Shown here one piece after another: positions 44,662 to 53,500 of a stretch of 64,000 bases of DNA. The notes under the pieces were generated by a model, which was given only the letters and a program-made list of their open reading frames with translations, was not told where the DNA came from and searched no databases. This stretch comes from an uncultured Prevotellaceae bacterium (GTDB taxonomy: Bacteria > Bacteroidota > Bacteroidia > Bacteroidales > Bacteroidaceae). How positions within the stretch are numbered: the stretch's first letter is position 1; each line of letters starts with the position of its first letter. The translations under genes and the position numbers were made by a program. The DNA lies in contig ONMN01000017.1 of assembly GCA_900318885.1 (NCBI GenBank), positions 1 to 64,000 of the forward strand. Reading direction: 5' to 3'.

Positions 44662-45099
44662 ATGAAGAGAAGTGTTTTTTTTGCGTCTTTGACGCTTGTA
44701 GCTATTTTTATGAGCTGTGGTGCCGGAACCCAATCACAGTCGGCTTCCGATGCTGTTGCGGTAGATTCTATTGCTCCCGGTCCTTATGCCCGTATCTCTG
44801 CCCCGGAGAGTATTGATATGGGTGTTTTCGATGCAGAACATTTACAGAAGTCTGTGGTCATGAAAATTGATAATGTGGGTACAGACACCTTATATATATC
44901 GTCTTTGTTGCCTGAGTGTGATTGTACCACTTTGGAAATCTCTGATTCTGCAGTCGCTCCGAAAGGCGATGCACGTATCACTGTTACCATGGATCTGTCC
45001 GAATATATTCCAGGAAAGATTCGTAAATCCTTTTCTGTCATTTCCAATAGTGTAGATGATAATGTGCTGCATATTGGATTAGATTGCATACGTGAGTAA
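44662..45099 (+). CDS. DUF1573 lipoprotein
   Basis: 145 residues. Lipoprotein signal VAIFMSC (Cys19). The DUF1573 Ig-like fold is seen in SIDMGVFDAEHLQKSVVMKIDNVG and the typical LPECDCTTLEIS motif, ending in IGLDCIRE. Function is unknown; such proteins are abundant in Bacteroidetes and sit at the cell surface or periplasm. In a run of four plus-strand envelope genes. Confidence 0.85.
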   Translation: MKRSVFFASLTLVAIFMSCGAGTQSQSASDAVAVDSIAPGPYARISAPESIDMGVFDAEHLQKSVVMKIDNVGTDTLYISSLLPECDCTTLEISDSAVAPKGDARITVTMDLSEYIPGKIRKSFSVISNSVDDNVLHIGLDCIRE

Positions 45100-45121
45100 C
45101 TATTCTAAAAAATCTTGAAAT

Positions 45122-45643
45122 ATGAAAAGTCACTTTAAGTTATTTTTACTGCTAATCGGTTTATTGTCATTGCCTTTGTCGGCGTTGGCTGATTATGAAC
45201 TGTTAATCTATGAGAAGGGCGATAAGACAGAACCCGTATTCAGTTGCTGGGTTACCGATAAACCGATACTATCCTTTAATCAGGCAGAAGGCAGTTTGAC
45301 GGCAACGGTTTCGACGGTGGATCAGCCTGTAACGATTGAGTTTCAGAAGATTGACCATATCGGTCTGAAAGAAGGCGAAAAGCCTGTTACGGGTATCAAG
45401 GAAATCACTAATGGCTCGAGTAAAAATACCTTGGGTCTGCAGTTTGTCAATGCCCAGACTGTTGTCGTCAATGGCGTAAGCGATAGTATGTCTGCGGGTC
45501 TGTATGGCGTTGATGGCAAGACGGTTTCTGCTGACATTGAGCGTGGTGACCGTCAGGTGACCTTTCATTTAAATGCACTTCCTCAGGGCGTGTACATCAT
45601 CCGCGTTGGTCAACAATCATTTAAAATCTATAAGAAGTTATGA
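45122..45643 (+). CDS. secreted protein with T9SS-like C-terminal tail
   Basis: 173 residues. Signal peptide (LLSLPLSALA). The C-terminal 70 residues (SAGLYGVDGKTVS, LNALPQGVYIIRVGQQSFKIYKKL) look like a type A sorting domain of the type IX secretion system or the related Prevotella tail. The short N-terminal part has no recognised domain. It overlaps the next large gene by 4 bp (ATGA), so the two proteins are made together. Confidence 0.6.
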   Translation: MKSHFKLFLLLIGLLSLPLSALADYELLIYEKGDKTEPVFSCWVTDKPILSFNQAEGSLTATVSTVDQPVTIEFQKIDHIGLKEGEKPVTGIKEITNGSSKNTLGLQFVNAQTVVVNGVSDSMSAGLYGVDGKTVSADIERGDRQVTFHLNALPQGVYIIRVGQQSFKIYKKL

Positions 45644-48600
45644 AGAAGTTATTAACCTCATTTTTGTTGTTATTGTCAGTATTGACACTTTCCGCCCAGA
45701 GTTTGGTGGTAAAGGTGAAACTGACTGACGGAACAGTGAAGGAATTCGCTGTATCCGAGGTACAGGAGATTGCCTTTGACCAAGAGCCTTACGTGGACTT
45801 GGGTCTGAAATCAGGCATCAAATGGGCTTCTATGAATGTGGATACCACATCGGTTGACGGCCCGGGTACTCCCTTGAAATGGGATGAAGCAGAAAATGCC
45901 ATGAAGACCAAATGGGCATTGTATGAAAACCGTGAGTGGCGTTTGCCAACCAAGGAGGAATTCCAAGAACTGATTGATAATTGTGATTGGAGTGAGTATA
46001 AAGACGAGTCGGGCCAGGTTATTGGTTATAAGGTAGCCAAGAAAGGCCAGGAAAATGTATTCATCATTCTTCCTATAGCCAGCTATTGGTCTGATTCTGT
46101 CTATGGCGACGGTATGGCATGGGGTTTACAAGTGAATGATTCCGGACATGAATTAAAGCGTGTGGAAATGACCGACAAGCTGTTGATCCGTCCTGTCTGG
46201 GGTAAGCCTCTTGTTACTGCTGAGATATCGGCAGGTGCCGCGCAGGCTGACTTTACAACTGCAACAATTCCCGTCACAGTGACTTCTGACGGTGAGATAG
46301 AGATAGGCAGCTATGGTATCAGGTATGCTACCAAGGCTGATATGTCTGATGCCAAAACGGTTAAGGGCACGGCTGACATCGTTGTCAACAAGGCTTTGAA
46401 TATTACTTTGACTGGCCTGGAAGAGGGAACAACCTATTATTATCAGGTTTTTGCTGATGTGACGACTCCTGCCATGAATTTGGAGACAGTGGTGGCTTCC
46501 TTTACCACTCGTGCCAAGGAGTTAGCGCTTGAGGTATCCGTTTCCAACAAAACCACTACTACTGCTACGCTTGATTTGGCTTTGACAGGTAATATCGCTT
46601 CTGTCGTTTACTATGACGTCGTTTACAGTACCGATAAGAACTTGCCTGAAGATGCAGAGTCAACGAAGAAAACGTCGAGTAATTTCGAGCTGACAAAGGC
46701 GAATGAGGAACAGCACGCAGAAGTCTTTCTTGAAAGCTTGGAGCCCGGAAAGACCTATTATTATCGTGTTACCGCATATTTTGCTGAATCTTCCAAAAAA
46801 ACGGCCTCTGGTAATTTCGAGACGGCTTCCCAGGCTTTGTCAGTAGCCGAGCTGGCTTCTTCTAATGTTTCCTTCGATGAAGCTACGATTGCTTTCACGC
46901 TGACCAGTAATGTACTGTCAGAAGTAAGTTATACGATAGAATATGGTACGGATGCCGCTTTGACTAATCCGTCCAAGAAGGATGGTAAGACGACGCTGAC
47001 CTCGACTGATGGCCAGAAGGTGACGGATAAATTGGGTGGTCTGAAAGAGGGTACGAAATATTACTATCGTGTGGTGGCTCATTCCGGTGACAAGGATGCT
47101 GCATCTGATATTAAGAGCTTTGAGACCATCGCTCGTTCGCTAAGAGTTACTGCAAATATCCAAGCTTATAGTGCTACAACGGCTACTGCCACACTTACTT
47201 TTATAGGTAATGTGACAGGCGACATCAGCTATGAATTAAATTATGGTGAAGGCAGCAATCTGGATCAGCAGATTACAGGTAACTTTAAGATGACCCAGAC
47301 ATCCTATGCTACCACCATCGATGAAGAACTGAGAGGCTTGCAAGCAGGTAAGAATTATTCATTCCAGTTGGTGGCACGCTATAACAATGCTGACGATGTT
47401 TCTAGTCAGGGTACATTCGAGACGCCTGCCAAGGAACTGAAGATTTCGGCTGTCGAAGCTCTCAATATAACGGCAAAGACAGCCAGTATCCAAATGACAC
47501 TATTGGGTAATGCCACCGAGTATGTCTTCTACGAAATTAACTATAGTAAGAAATCCGATACATCTGATAGCAAAAAGAAGGAAGGTAATGTTGTCTTGAA
47601 TTCTCTCACTGGTCAGACTTTCACTATAGGTATTGGCGATTTGGAAGAGCTGTCTGATTATAAATTCACGGTTTCGGTGAAGTATGTAGATACCGATGCT
47701 GACACCAAGAGCGGAGAGTTCACTACTCCTGAGAAGATATCGTATGTTGCGCCCGGTATGGTTGATTTGGGCTGTAGCGTGCAGTGGGGTACCTTTAACC
47801 TTGGCGCCAAGGATGAAACCGAACGTGGTGGCTTCTTTGGCTGGGGCGACAATACGGGTGTGCATATTTCTCAGTATCAGGCATATGGCGATAGGTATGT
47901 GACACCTCCAGCCGACTTGACAGATAAAAAGAATTGGGAATATGATATTGTACGCCAAAATTTGTCCACAGAGACCGATAGTTTATGGCATACACCTACT
48001 GAAGCCCAGATGAGGGAGCTGTTGACGAAGTGTACGTGGGAGCATACCTCTAACTATCAGGGCGTTCAAGGCCTAGACGGCTATATCGTTCGTGGTAAGG
48101 GCCAGTATGCTGACAAGAGCATCTTTATTCCTCATTCAGGATATCGTTCGGGTGTTGACGCCAATGGAAATGCTGTCTATAGCACTAATACCAACGAGTC
48201 CTACTATTGGTCTTCGCAGTTGTCCAACGATCCTTGGGGATATGGTATCTTTGTGAAACTGCAACCAGGAACATCATTATCTGAATCTGCAATGGAACAG
48301 ACTTTCCTTGGTATGCATATCCGTCCTGTCTATGGTGATGGTACTACTACTGAGCCTGAAGAACCTGTTGTAGAAGATCATAGCATGGATGTAGCTAAGA
48401 CGACCGAAGACGGACTGATTGTTCCTGCCGATGGTGTAGATTTGGGCCTGTCTGTCAAGTGGGCCACCTGGAACGTTGGCGCTAAACAGACAGAGATTGA
48501 CGAAAAGGGCAAAGAAAAGGGCAAAGCTGGTCAGTATGGCTACTATTATTCATGGGGTTCTACGGAGCCACAGGAACGTTACTTGTTAGATGATTATAAG

Positions 48601-48984
48601 CTGAACATTACCGAGGGTACACTATCTACTGAGCACGATGCTGCACAGACGAAGTGGGGTGATGGCTGGCGTATGCCTACTGAAGATGAGTGTGATGAAC
48701 TGATTCGGAATTGCTATGCCACATGGGAAACGGTCGATGACGTTTCGGGCTACCGTTATACCAGTAAGAAAAATGGTAAGTCTATCTTTATTCCAGCTGC
48801 GGGTGTATGGACCAATAACCTGCAGTTCTCGGGTGCTTATGGATATTATTGGACTAGTACCAAGCATCCATCCATTTCCAGCGATGCTACCTGTATGGTG
48901 ATTAGCAATGGAGGGTATAATGATCCCAGTCAGCAATACGAGCGCTTCGGTGGTCTGCAGATACGTCCTGTAAGGGCGAAGTAA
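45640..48984 (+). CDS. large secreted FN3-repeat protein with three FISUMP-like domains
   Basis: 1114 residues. Signal peptide ending LTLSA then QSLVV. Domain order: a FISUMP-like domain (about 50-190; YVDLGLKSGIKWASMNVD, EWRLPTKEEFQELI), five fibronectin type III-like repeats of about 100 residues (about 193-700; each with GLxxGTxYYYxV), a second FISUMP-like domain (about 702-900; MVDLGCSVQWGTFNLGA) and a third (about 927-1114; VDLGLSVKWATWNVGA, WRMPTEDECDELI). No sorting tail is seen at its end, unlike its 5' neighbour. Probably a surface adhesin or glycan-binding protein. Confidence 0.75.
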   Translation: MKKLLTSFLLLLSVLTLSAQSLVVKVKLTDGTVKEFAVSEVQEIAFDQEPYVDLGLKSGIKWASMNVDTTSVDGPGTPLKWDEAENAMKTKWALYENREWRLPTKEEFQELIDNCDWSEYKDESGQVIGYKVAKKGQENVFIILPIASYWSDSVYGDGMAWGLQVNDSGHELKRVEMTDKLLIRPVWGKPLVTAEISAGAAQADFTTATIPVTVTSDGEIEIGSYGIRYATKADMSDAKTVKGTADIVVNKALNITLTGLEEGTTYYYQVFADVTTPAMNLETVVASFTTRAKELALEVSVSNKTTTTATLDLALTGNIASVVYYDVVYSTDKNLPEDAESTKKTSSNFELTKANEEQHAEVFLESLEPGKTYYYRVTAYFAESSKKTASGNFETASQALSVAELASSNVSFDEATIAFTLTSNVLSEVSYTIEYGTDAALTNPSKKDGKTTLTSTDGQKVTDKLGGLKEGTKYYYRVVAHSGDKDAASDIKSFETIARSLRVTANIQAYSATTATATLTFIGNVTGDISYELNYGEGSNLDQQITGNFKMTQTSYATTIDEELRGLQAGKNYSFQLVARYNNADDVSSQGTFETPAKELKISAVEALNITAKTASIQMTLLGNATEYVFYEINYSKKSDTSDSKKKEGNVVLNSLTGQTFTIGIGDLEELSDYKFTVSVKYVDTDADTKSGEFTTPEKISYVAPGMVDLGCSVQWGTFNLGAKDETERGGFFGWGDNTGVHISQYQAYGDRYVTPPADLTDKKNWEYDIVRQNLSTETDSLWHTPTEAQMRELLTKCTWEHTSNYQGVQGLDGYIVRGKGQYADKSIFIPHSGYRSGVDANGNAVYSTNTNESYYWSSQLSNDPWGYGIFVKLQPGTSLSESAMEQTFLGMHIRPVYGDGTTTEPEEPVVEDHSMDVAKTTEDGLIVPADGVDLGLSVKWATWNVGAKQTEIDEKGKEKGKAGQYGYYYSWGSTEPQERYLLDDYKLNITEGTLSTEHDAAQTKWGDGWRMPTEDECDELIRNCYATWETVDDVSGYRYTSKKNGKSIFIPAAGVWTNNLQFSGAYGYYWTSTKHPSISSDATCMVISNGGYNDPSQQYERFGGLQIRPVRAK

Positions 48985-49004
48985 GAGAATTCTCCTATAA
49001 AAAT

Positions 49005-49034
49005 GAAGGCTGTCATTTCGGACAGCCTTCTTTT
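49005..49034 (+). terminator. intrinsic terminator
   Basis: GAAGGCTGTC (49005-49014) and GACAGCCTTC (49021-49030) form a perfect 10-bp stem followed by TTTT. It ends only 6 bp before the next start codon. Confidence 0.85.
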
Positions 49035-49039
49035 GGAAT

Positions 49040-50449
49040 ATGGAATATGTGCATCCGTTAGAGAGTAGGATAGCGCCGCCAGAGCGGTTTACCTATCCGT
49101 TTGCATATGAACCGCACCCCTTGTGCCAATTGGCTGCCAAGGCGGTGCAGGCGTATATTGCCGGTCACGAGGAGATTCGGGAGGATGCAGACAAAGGAAA
49201 GATGTTCGGAGTGTTGGTGGTGGAGATGCCGACAGGGCGGCTAGGCTTTCTTGCGGCATATAGCGGGCTGTTGGCAGGACGGAACGACTGGGCGTATTTT
49301 GTGCCGCCCGTCTATGATGCGCAACAGCCTGACGGGTATTTCAAAACGCAGGAAAGGGAGATTTCTAGAATTTCTAGAGACTCTAGAGAGTCTAGATGTT
49401 CTAGAGATTCTGGTGACGCTAGTTCAAAGCAACTCTCGCAGGAACTGCAGACATGGCTTTTCCACCAGTACCGGCTGTTGAATGGCCGTGGGGAAGTGAA
49501 GGACCTCGTTGATGTTTGGCAGGAATACTACAACCGTCCGAAACTGCTGCGTAAGTATCCGCTGCCTCCGGGAGGAACTGGTGACTGTTGTGCGCCGAAG
49601 TTGCTGCAATATGCCTATAAGCAGGGCTTGAAGCCGCTATGTATGGCGGAATTCTGGTGGGGCGAAACGACGAAGACGGAACTTCGCCACCATCTGAATT
49701 ATTATCCTGCCTGCCGGGGAAAGTGCAAACCCGTCCTGACGTGGATGCTGCAAGGGCTCGACGTAGATCCCGACCCTGCGTTGCTGAGCTTCGAACGTCA
49801 GGAGTTGCCCGTTGTCTATGAGGATGAATGGTTGCTGGTGGTCAATAAACCCAGCGGACTGCTCTCTACGCCAGGTCGTGTGGAGGAATATAGCGTGGAA
49901 ACCATTATGCAGCAGCGCTATCCCGGTAGTATGATTGCCCACCGCTTGGACATGGGGACTAGCGGTTTGCTCATCGTGGCAAAAACATTGGAGGTCTATC
50001 GCAACTTACAGGAGCAGTTCGTGAAACATCAGGTAAAGAAAAAATATCTGGCAGTCCTAGAACCTCTAGATGCTCTAGATAATCTAGAGTCTCTAGAAAA
50101 TCTAGATATTCTAGATAAACGCGGCACCATCAGCCTGCCCCTGCGCCCAGACCCGATGAACCGCCCGCGGCAGCTTGTTGATCCCGAGCACGGTAAACGG
50201 GCGGTTACTGATTATGAATTCCTATCGGACAGTCTTGTAGCCTTGTGGCCTCAGACCGGCCGCACCCATCAGTTGCGCATCCATTGTGCCCACCCTGACG
50301 GTTTGGGCCGCCCTATTGTTGGTGACGAGCTCTATGGTACTTGCGAAAAAGGCCAACGCCTGATGCTGCACGCTGCAGAAATCTGGTTCCGTCATCCTGT
50401 CACAAGCATAAATATGCACCTTTCTGTCACTCCAGACTTCATGACCTAA
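49040..50449 (+). CDS. RluA-family pseudouridine synthase with N-terminal extension
   Basis: 469 residues. A Bacteroidetes-type N-terminal domain (about 1-230; FGVLVVEMPTGRLGFLAAYS, FVPPVYD) precedes an RluA catalytic domain with MIAHRLDMGTSGLLIVAKT (catalytic Asp304), VNKPSGLLSTPG and QTGRTHQLRIH. It isomerises uridines in rRNA or tRNA; the target is unknown. Two TCTAGA arrays are translated within it: S-R-x repeats at residues about 108-124 and L-D/E-x repeats at about 339-360. The start lies 6 bp after a terminator, so its promoter is unclear. Confidence 0.88.
   Translation: MEYVHPLESRIAPPERFTYPFAYEPHPLCQLAAKAVQAYIAGHEEIREDADKGKMFGVLVVEMPTGRLGFLAAYSGLLAGRNDWAYFVPPVYDAQQPDGYFKTQEREISRISRDSRESRCSRDSGDASSKQLSQELQTWLFHQYRLLNGRGEVKDLVDVWQEYYNRPKLLRKYPLPPGGTGDCCAPKLLQYAYKQGLKPLCMAEFWWGETTKTELRHHLNYYPACRGKCKPVLTWMLQGLDVDPDPALLSFERQELPVVYEDEWLLVVNKPSGLLSTPGRVEEYSVETIMQQRYPGSMIAHRLDMGTSGLLIVAKTLEVYRNLQEQFVKHQVKKKYLAVLEPLDALDNLESLENLDILDKRGTISLPLRPDPMNRPRQLVDPEHGKRAVTDYEFLSDSLVALWPQTGRTHQLRIHCAHPDGLGRPIVGDELYGTCEKGQRLMLHAAEIWFRHPVTSINMHLSVTPDFMT
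49364..49408. repeat. TCTAGA-NNN array 1 in the RluA-type gene
   Basis: Five exact cores at 49364, 49373, 49382, 49391, 49400, then a degenerate TCTGGT at 49409. Frame TCT AGA NNN gives SRI SRD SRE SRC SRD. Confidence 0.95.
50056..50118. repeat. TCTAGA-NNN array 2 in the RluA-type gene
   Basis: Seven cores at 9-bp spacing (50056 as CCTAGA, then 50065, 50074, 50083, 50092, 50101, 50110). Frame CTA GAN NNT gives LEP LDA LDN LES LEN LDI LDK. Confidence 0.95.
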
Positions 50450-50466
50450 AGGTTTTTGGGGAATTA

Positions 50467-50498
50467 TTTGGTTATTTCAAATAAAATACTTAACTTTG
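50467..50498 (+). promoter_or_regulatory. promoter of the beta-helix protein gene (TTTG-N20-TAACTTTG)
   Basis: TTTG 50467-50470 and TAACTTTG 50491-50498, spacing 20 bp, with a leader of about 65 nt to ATG 50568. Confidence 0.8.
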
Positions 50499-50567
50499 CA
50501 AGCAGAACTACAAGAAATATATAATTTTACTAATTCAAACAATTACTAACATTTTAAAAAAACAATT

Positions 50568-53500
50568 ATGAGAAAAAAACTAACTCTAATGATGGTAGCT
50601 TTGCTCTCGATTGCGGCTTTTGCGGCAACGCAAATGTTGAATAACATTTCGAGGCGAGCAAATGTGGCGGTGACGTATGCATTGTCAGAAGGCGATACGT
50701 TCACATCGGGACAAACTGTCGAAGTGAAAGAAGGTAACGAAATCGTTGCCACGATTACTTATGGCGAGGCTGGCGGAGCAGATTTCAAAGCTGCCAAAGC
50801 TGATAGCCATGTAGAGGGCTTTACAGCCTTTACAGAGGGTAATGGCGTAAATGGCAATAAAGCTGGTGGTACATGGTACACCATCAAGCCTACTTACGCT
50901 GGAAGCATTGATGTTGCCGTTGTTCTTAATGCTGACAAGGCTTTCTATATCGAAGAGGATGGAACAGCCCTTACTGATTACAATGGAATCACAAAGGATG
51001 CCAAATATTATGGAACCTTTACCTTTAACGTTTCTGCTGGTAAGTCATATAAGATTTACTGTAGTGGTTCCAAGTTGGGCTTCTATGGCTTTAAGTATGC
51101 TTATACTACCATGGAACCTGTTGCTAATATCGCAGAACTGACCGCTCTTGAAAACGGTTCAGCATTCACCTTCAACGGTACAGCAACGATACAGGCTTTG
51201 ATTAAGAAAGGTAACGCAACCTATTGCTATATTAAGGATGAGACAGGTTCGAGCCTTATTTATGACAGCAAATCAACATTGACAGCTAATCTTGCCGTAG
51301 GTAAGAAGATTGCTGCTGGTTGGAATGGTAGTGTTTCTGTCTATAACGACCTGTTCGAGGCCGTTCCCAATGCAGAACTGACAACGACAGACGATGCTGC
51401 TGTTGTGCCTGTATTTGATGAGGTTACATTGGCAGACGTGAAGGCAGAGAACATAAACAAGATCGTGAAGCTTACGAATGTCACTGTAGCAGGTGTCAGT
51501 GGAAGTGACTTTAAGATAAAGAAGGGCGATGACGAGGTTGTCGGTTACAATCAGTTTGCTGTAACAGATCTTGCAAGTGGACTGGTATGTTCTGAGATGA
51601 TTGGTGCCATCGGTATTTATAAAGGCGCCATTCAGTTCCAGCCCATCAGCTTTACGGTAGGAACTCCCGCTCCTGCTCCTGCAGATGTTACCATTGATCC
51701 TGCCGATGGCGCTGATATCTCCGAAGCGCTGGCAACTGCTACGGAGCTTTGTGCAGCAAAGGCCGTCACGGTTAATCTGGCCGCAGATGCAAATTATACT
51801 ATTTCTAAGCCGATTGTTGCTACAGCTGACGTTGTCATCAATGGTAACGGTGCCACGATTGACGCTTCTGCATTGGCAAGCAACATGATTCAGTGGACTG
51901 CTAAGGCATCTGATGACACCGAGTGGACCAAAGCTGACATTACTATTAGCGGCGTGACTGTTAAGGGGCTGAAGAAGGCTTTGTTCTACAGTAACGGTAA
52001 GTATTACTATGGTGACTTCTCGTTGGACAACAGTGTTATCGAACTTGCTGCTGATGTTACTGCATTTGACTATACGAAGGGTAGTACAGCCGTTAACTTC
52101 ACTGTAACGAACTCCACCATCTATGCTTCTACAGCTACAACGAAGTCTCTGTATAGCTCACAGGGTGGTCAGAAGACTACAGAGTGGAATGCTAAAGCTG
52201 TTCAGACCTTCAAGCTCACAGGTAATACCATGTACAACTTGGCTAAGGCCAAGAACTTCTTCTCTCACCGTCAGAGCAACCAGAAGTGGATGACTTATGA
52301 TGTACAGAACAACATCTTTGTGAACTGTGGCAAGAGTGGTCAGACCATCAAGGGTATGAACGGTGGTTCGAGTGGTGCCAATCCGACTTGGATTATCAAG
52401 TGCAACTCCTTCAACTTCGACGGTGTTGATACGAGCGCTGATGAAGCCACTGGAGACGAGGCAGAACCTGTACAGGACAACGTTCCAGGCGTTGTAGCGT
52501 TTGCTGACGCTGCAAATGGCGACTTTACAATTCTTAGAACTTCTGCACAGTATGCCAAGAAGGTAGGTGACCCACGATGGATTAAGCCTGCTAAGAAGCA
52601 AAATGACGTTGTTTATGATTTCGCAGCAGCTGCTGAGGCTGGAGAAAATCCAGAAAACTTGAACGGAAGTACCAAAAATGGTGGCGTGTTCTGTGGATGG
52701 GAGTCTATTTCCAAGACTGACAGCAAGCGTCAGGACTATAGAGGTTATCAGAACTATACTGGTACCAACCTGCCTGAGGAATGCCACGTATGGCGTCGCA
52801 GCGACCGCATTAATAATAATGTGAAGGATGGCGGTCTGTTCTGTCCGGCCGACCGTGAGATGGCCATCAATAATCTGGAGTCAGGCGACAAGATTGTCAT
52901 TGACTTTGATGCTACGAATGCAGCCGGCGATAAGCTGCTGTGGGTTCCCGGTAAGGGTGCAGAACCTCAGGCTGTTGCTGTTGTAGGAAAATCTGATCGT
53001 TCTGCCGTTTCTGGCATTACCCAGATCGCTTCTGGTGATACCATCTACTTCGTAAATGGTGCGAAGGACTACTTCGTATTCAAGGTGCTGAAGAATATGG
53101 TCATCAAGAAGATCTCGATTATTGCCACTAATCCTAAGGTTGTTGACTTCAAGACTGCTTATGGCGTGTATGCTGATCCGAAAGCAGAAAACCAGCATGG
53201 CACTATAACCGCTGATATTCCGGCAGCTGTCGAGGGTGAAACGGTAACATTGTCGTGTGCTCCTGAGAAGGGTTACAGTTTGGTCAACTATGTGGTGAAG
53301 GATGCCGAAGGCAATAGTATTGAGATGACGGGCAAAGATCAGTTCGTGATGCCTGCTGGTGATGTGTTCGTCAGTGCTGTATACAATGTGTTAAAGGATT
53401 TGACGGTTGAACTGACCGAATCTTGTAACATCAGCGATGAAGTAGCAAAAGCTATAGCAGCGTCAGCGGCTGAAGAGCCAGGCACTGAGGTGGGCAATCT

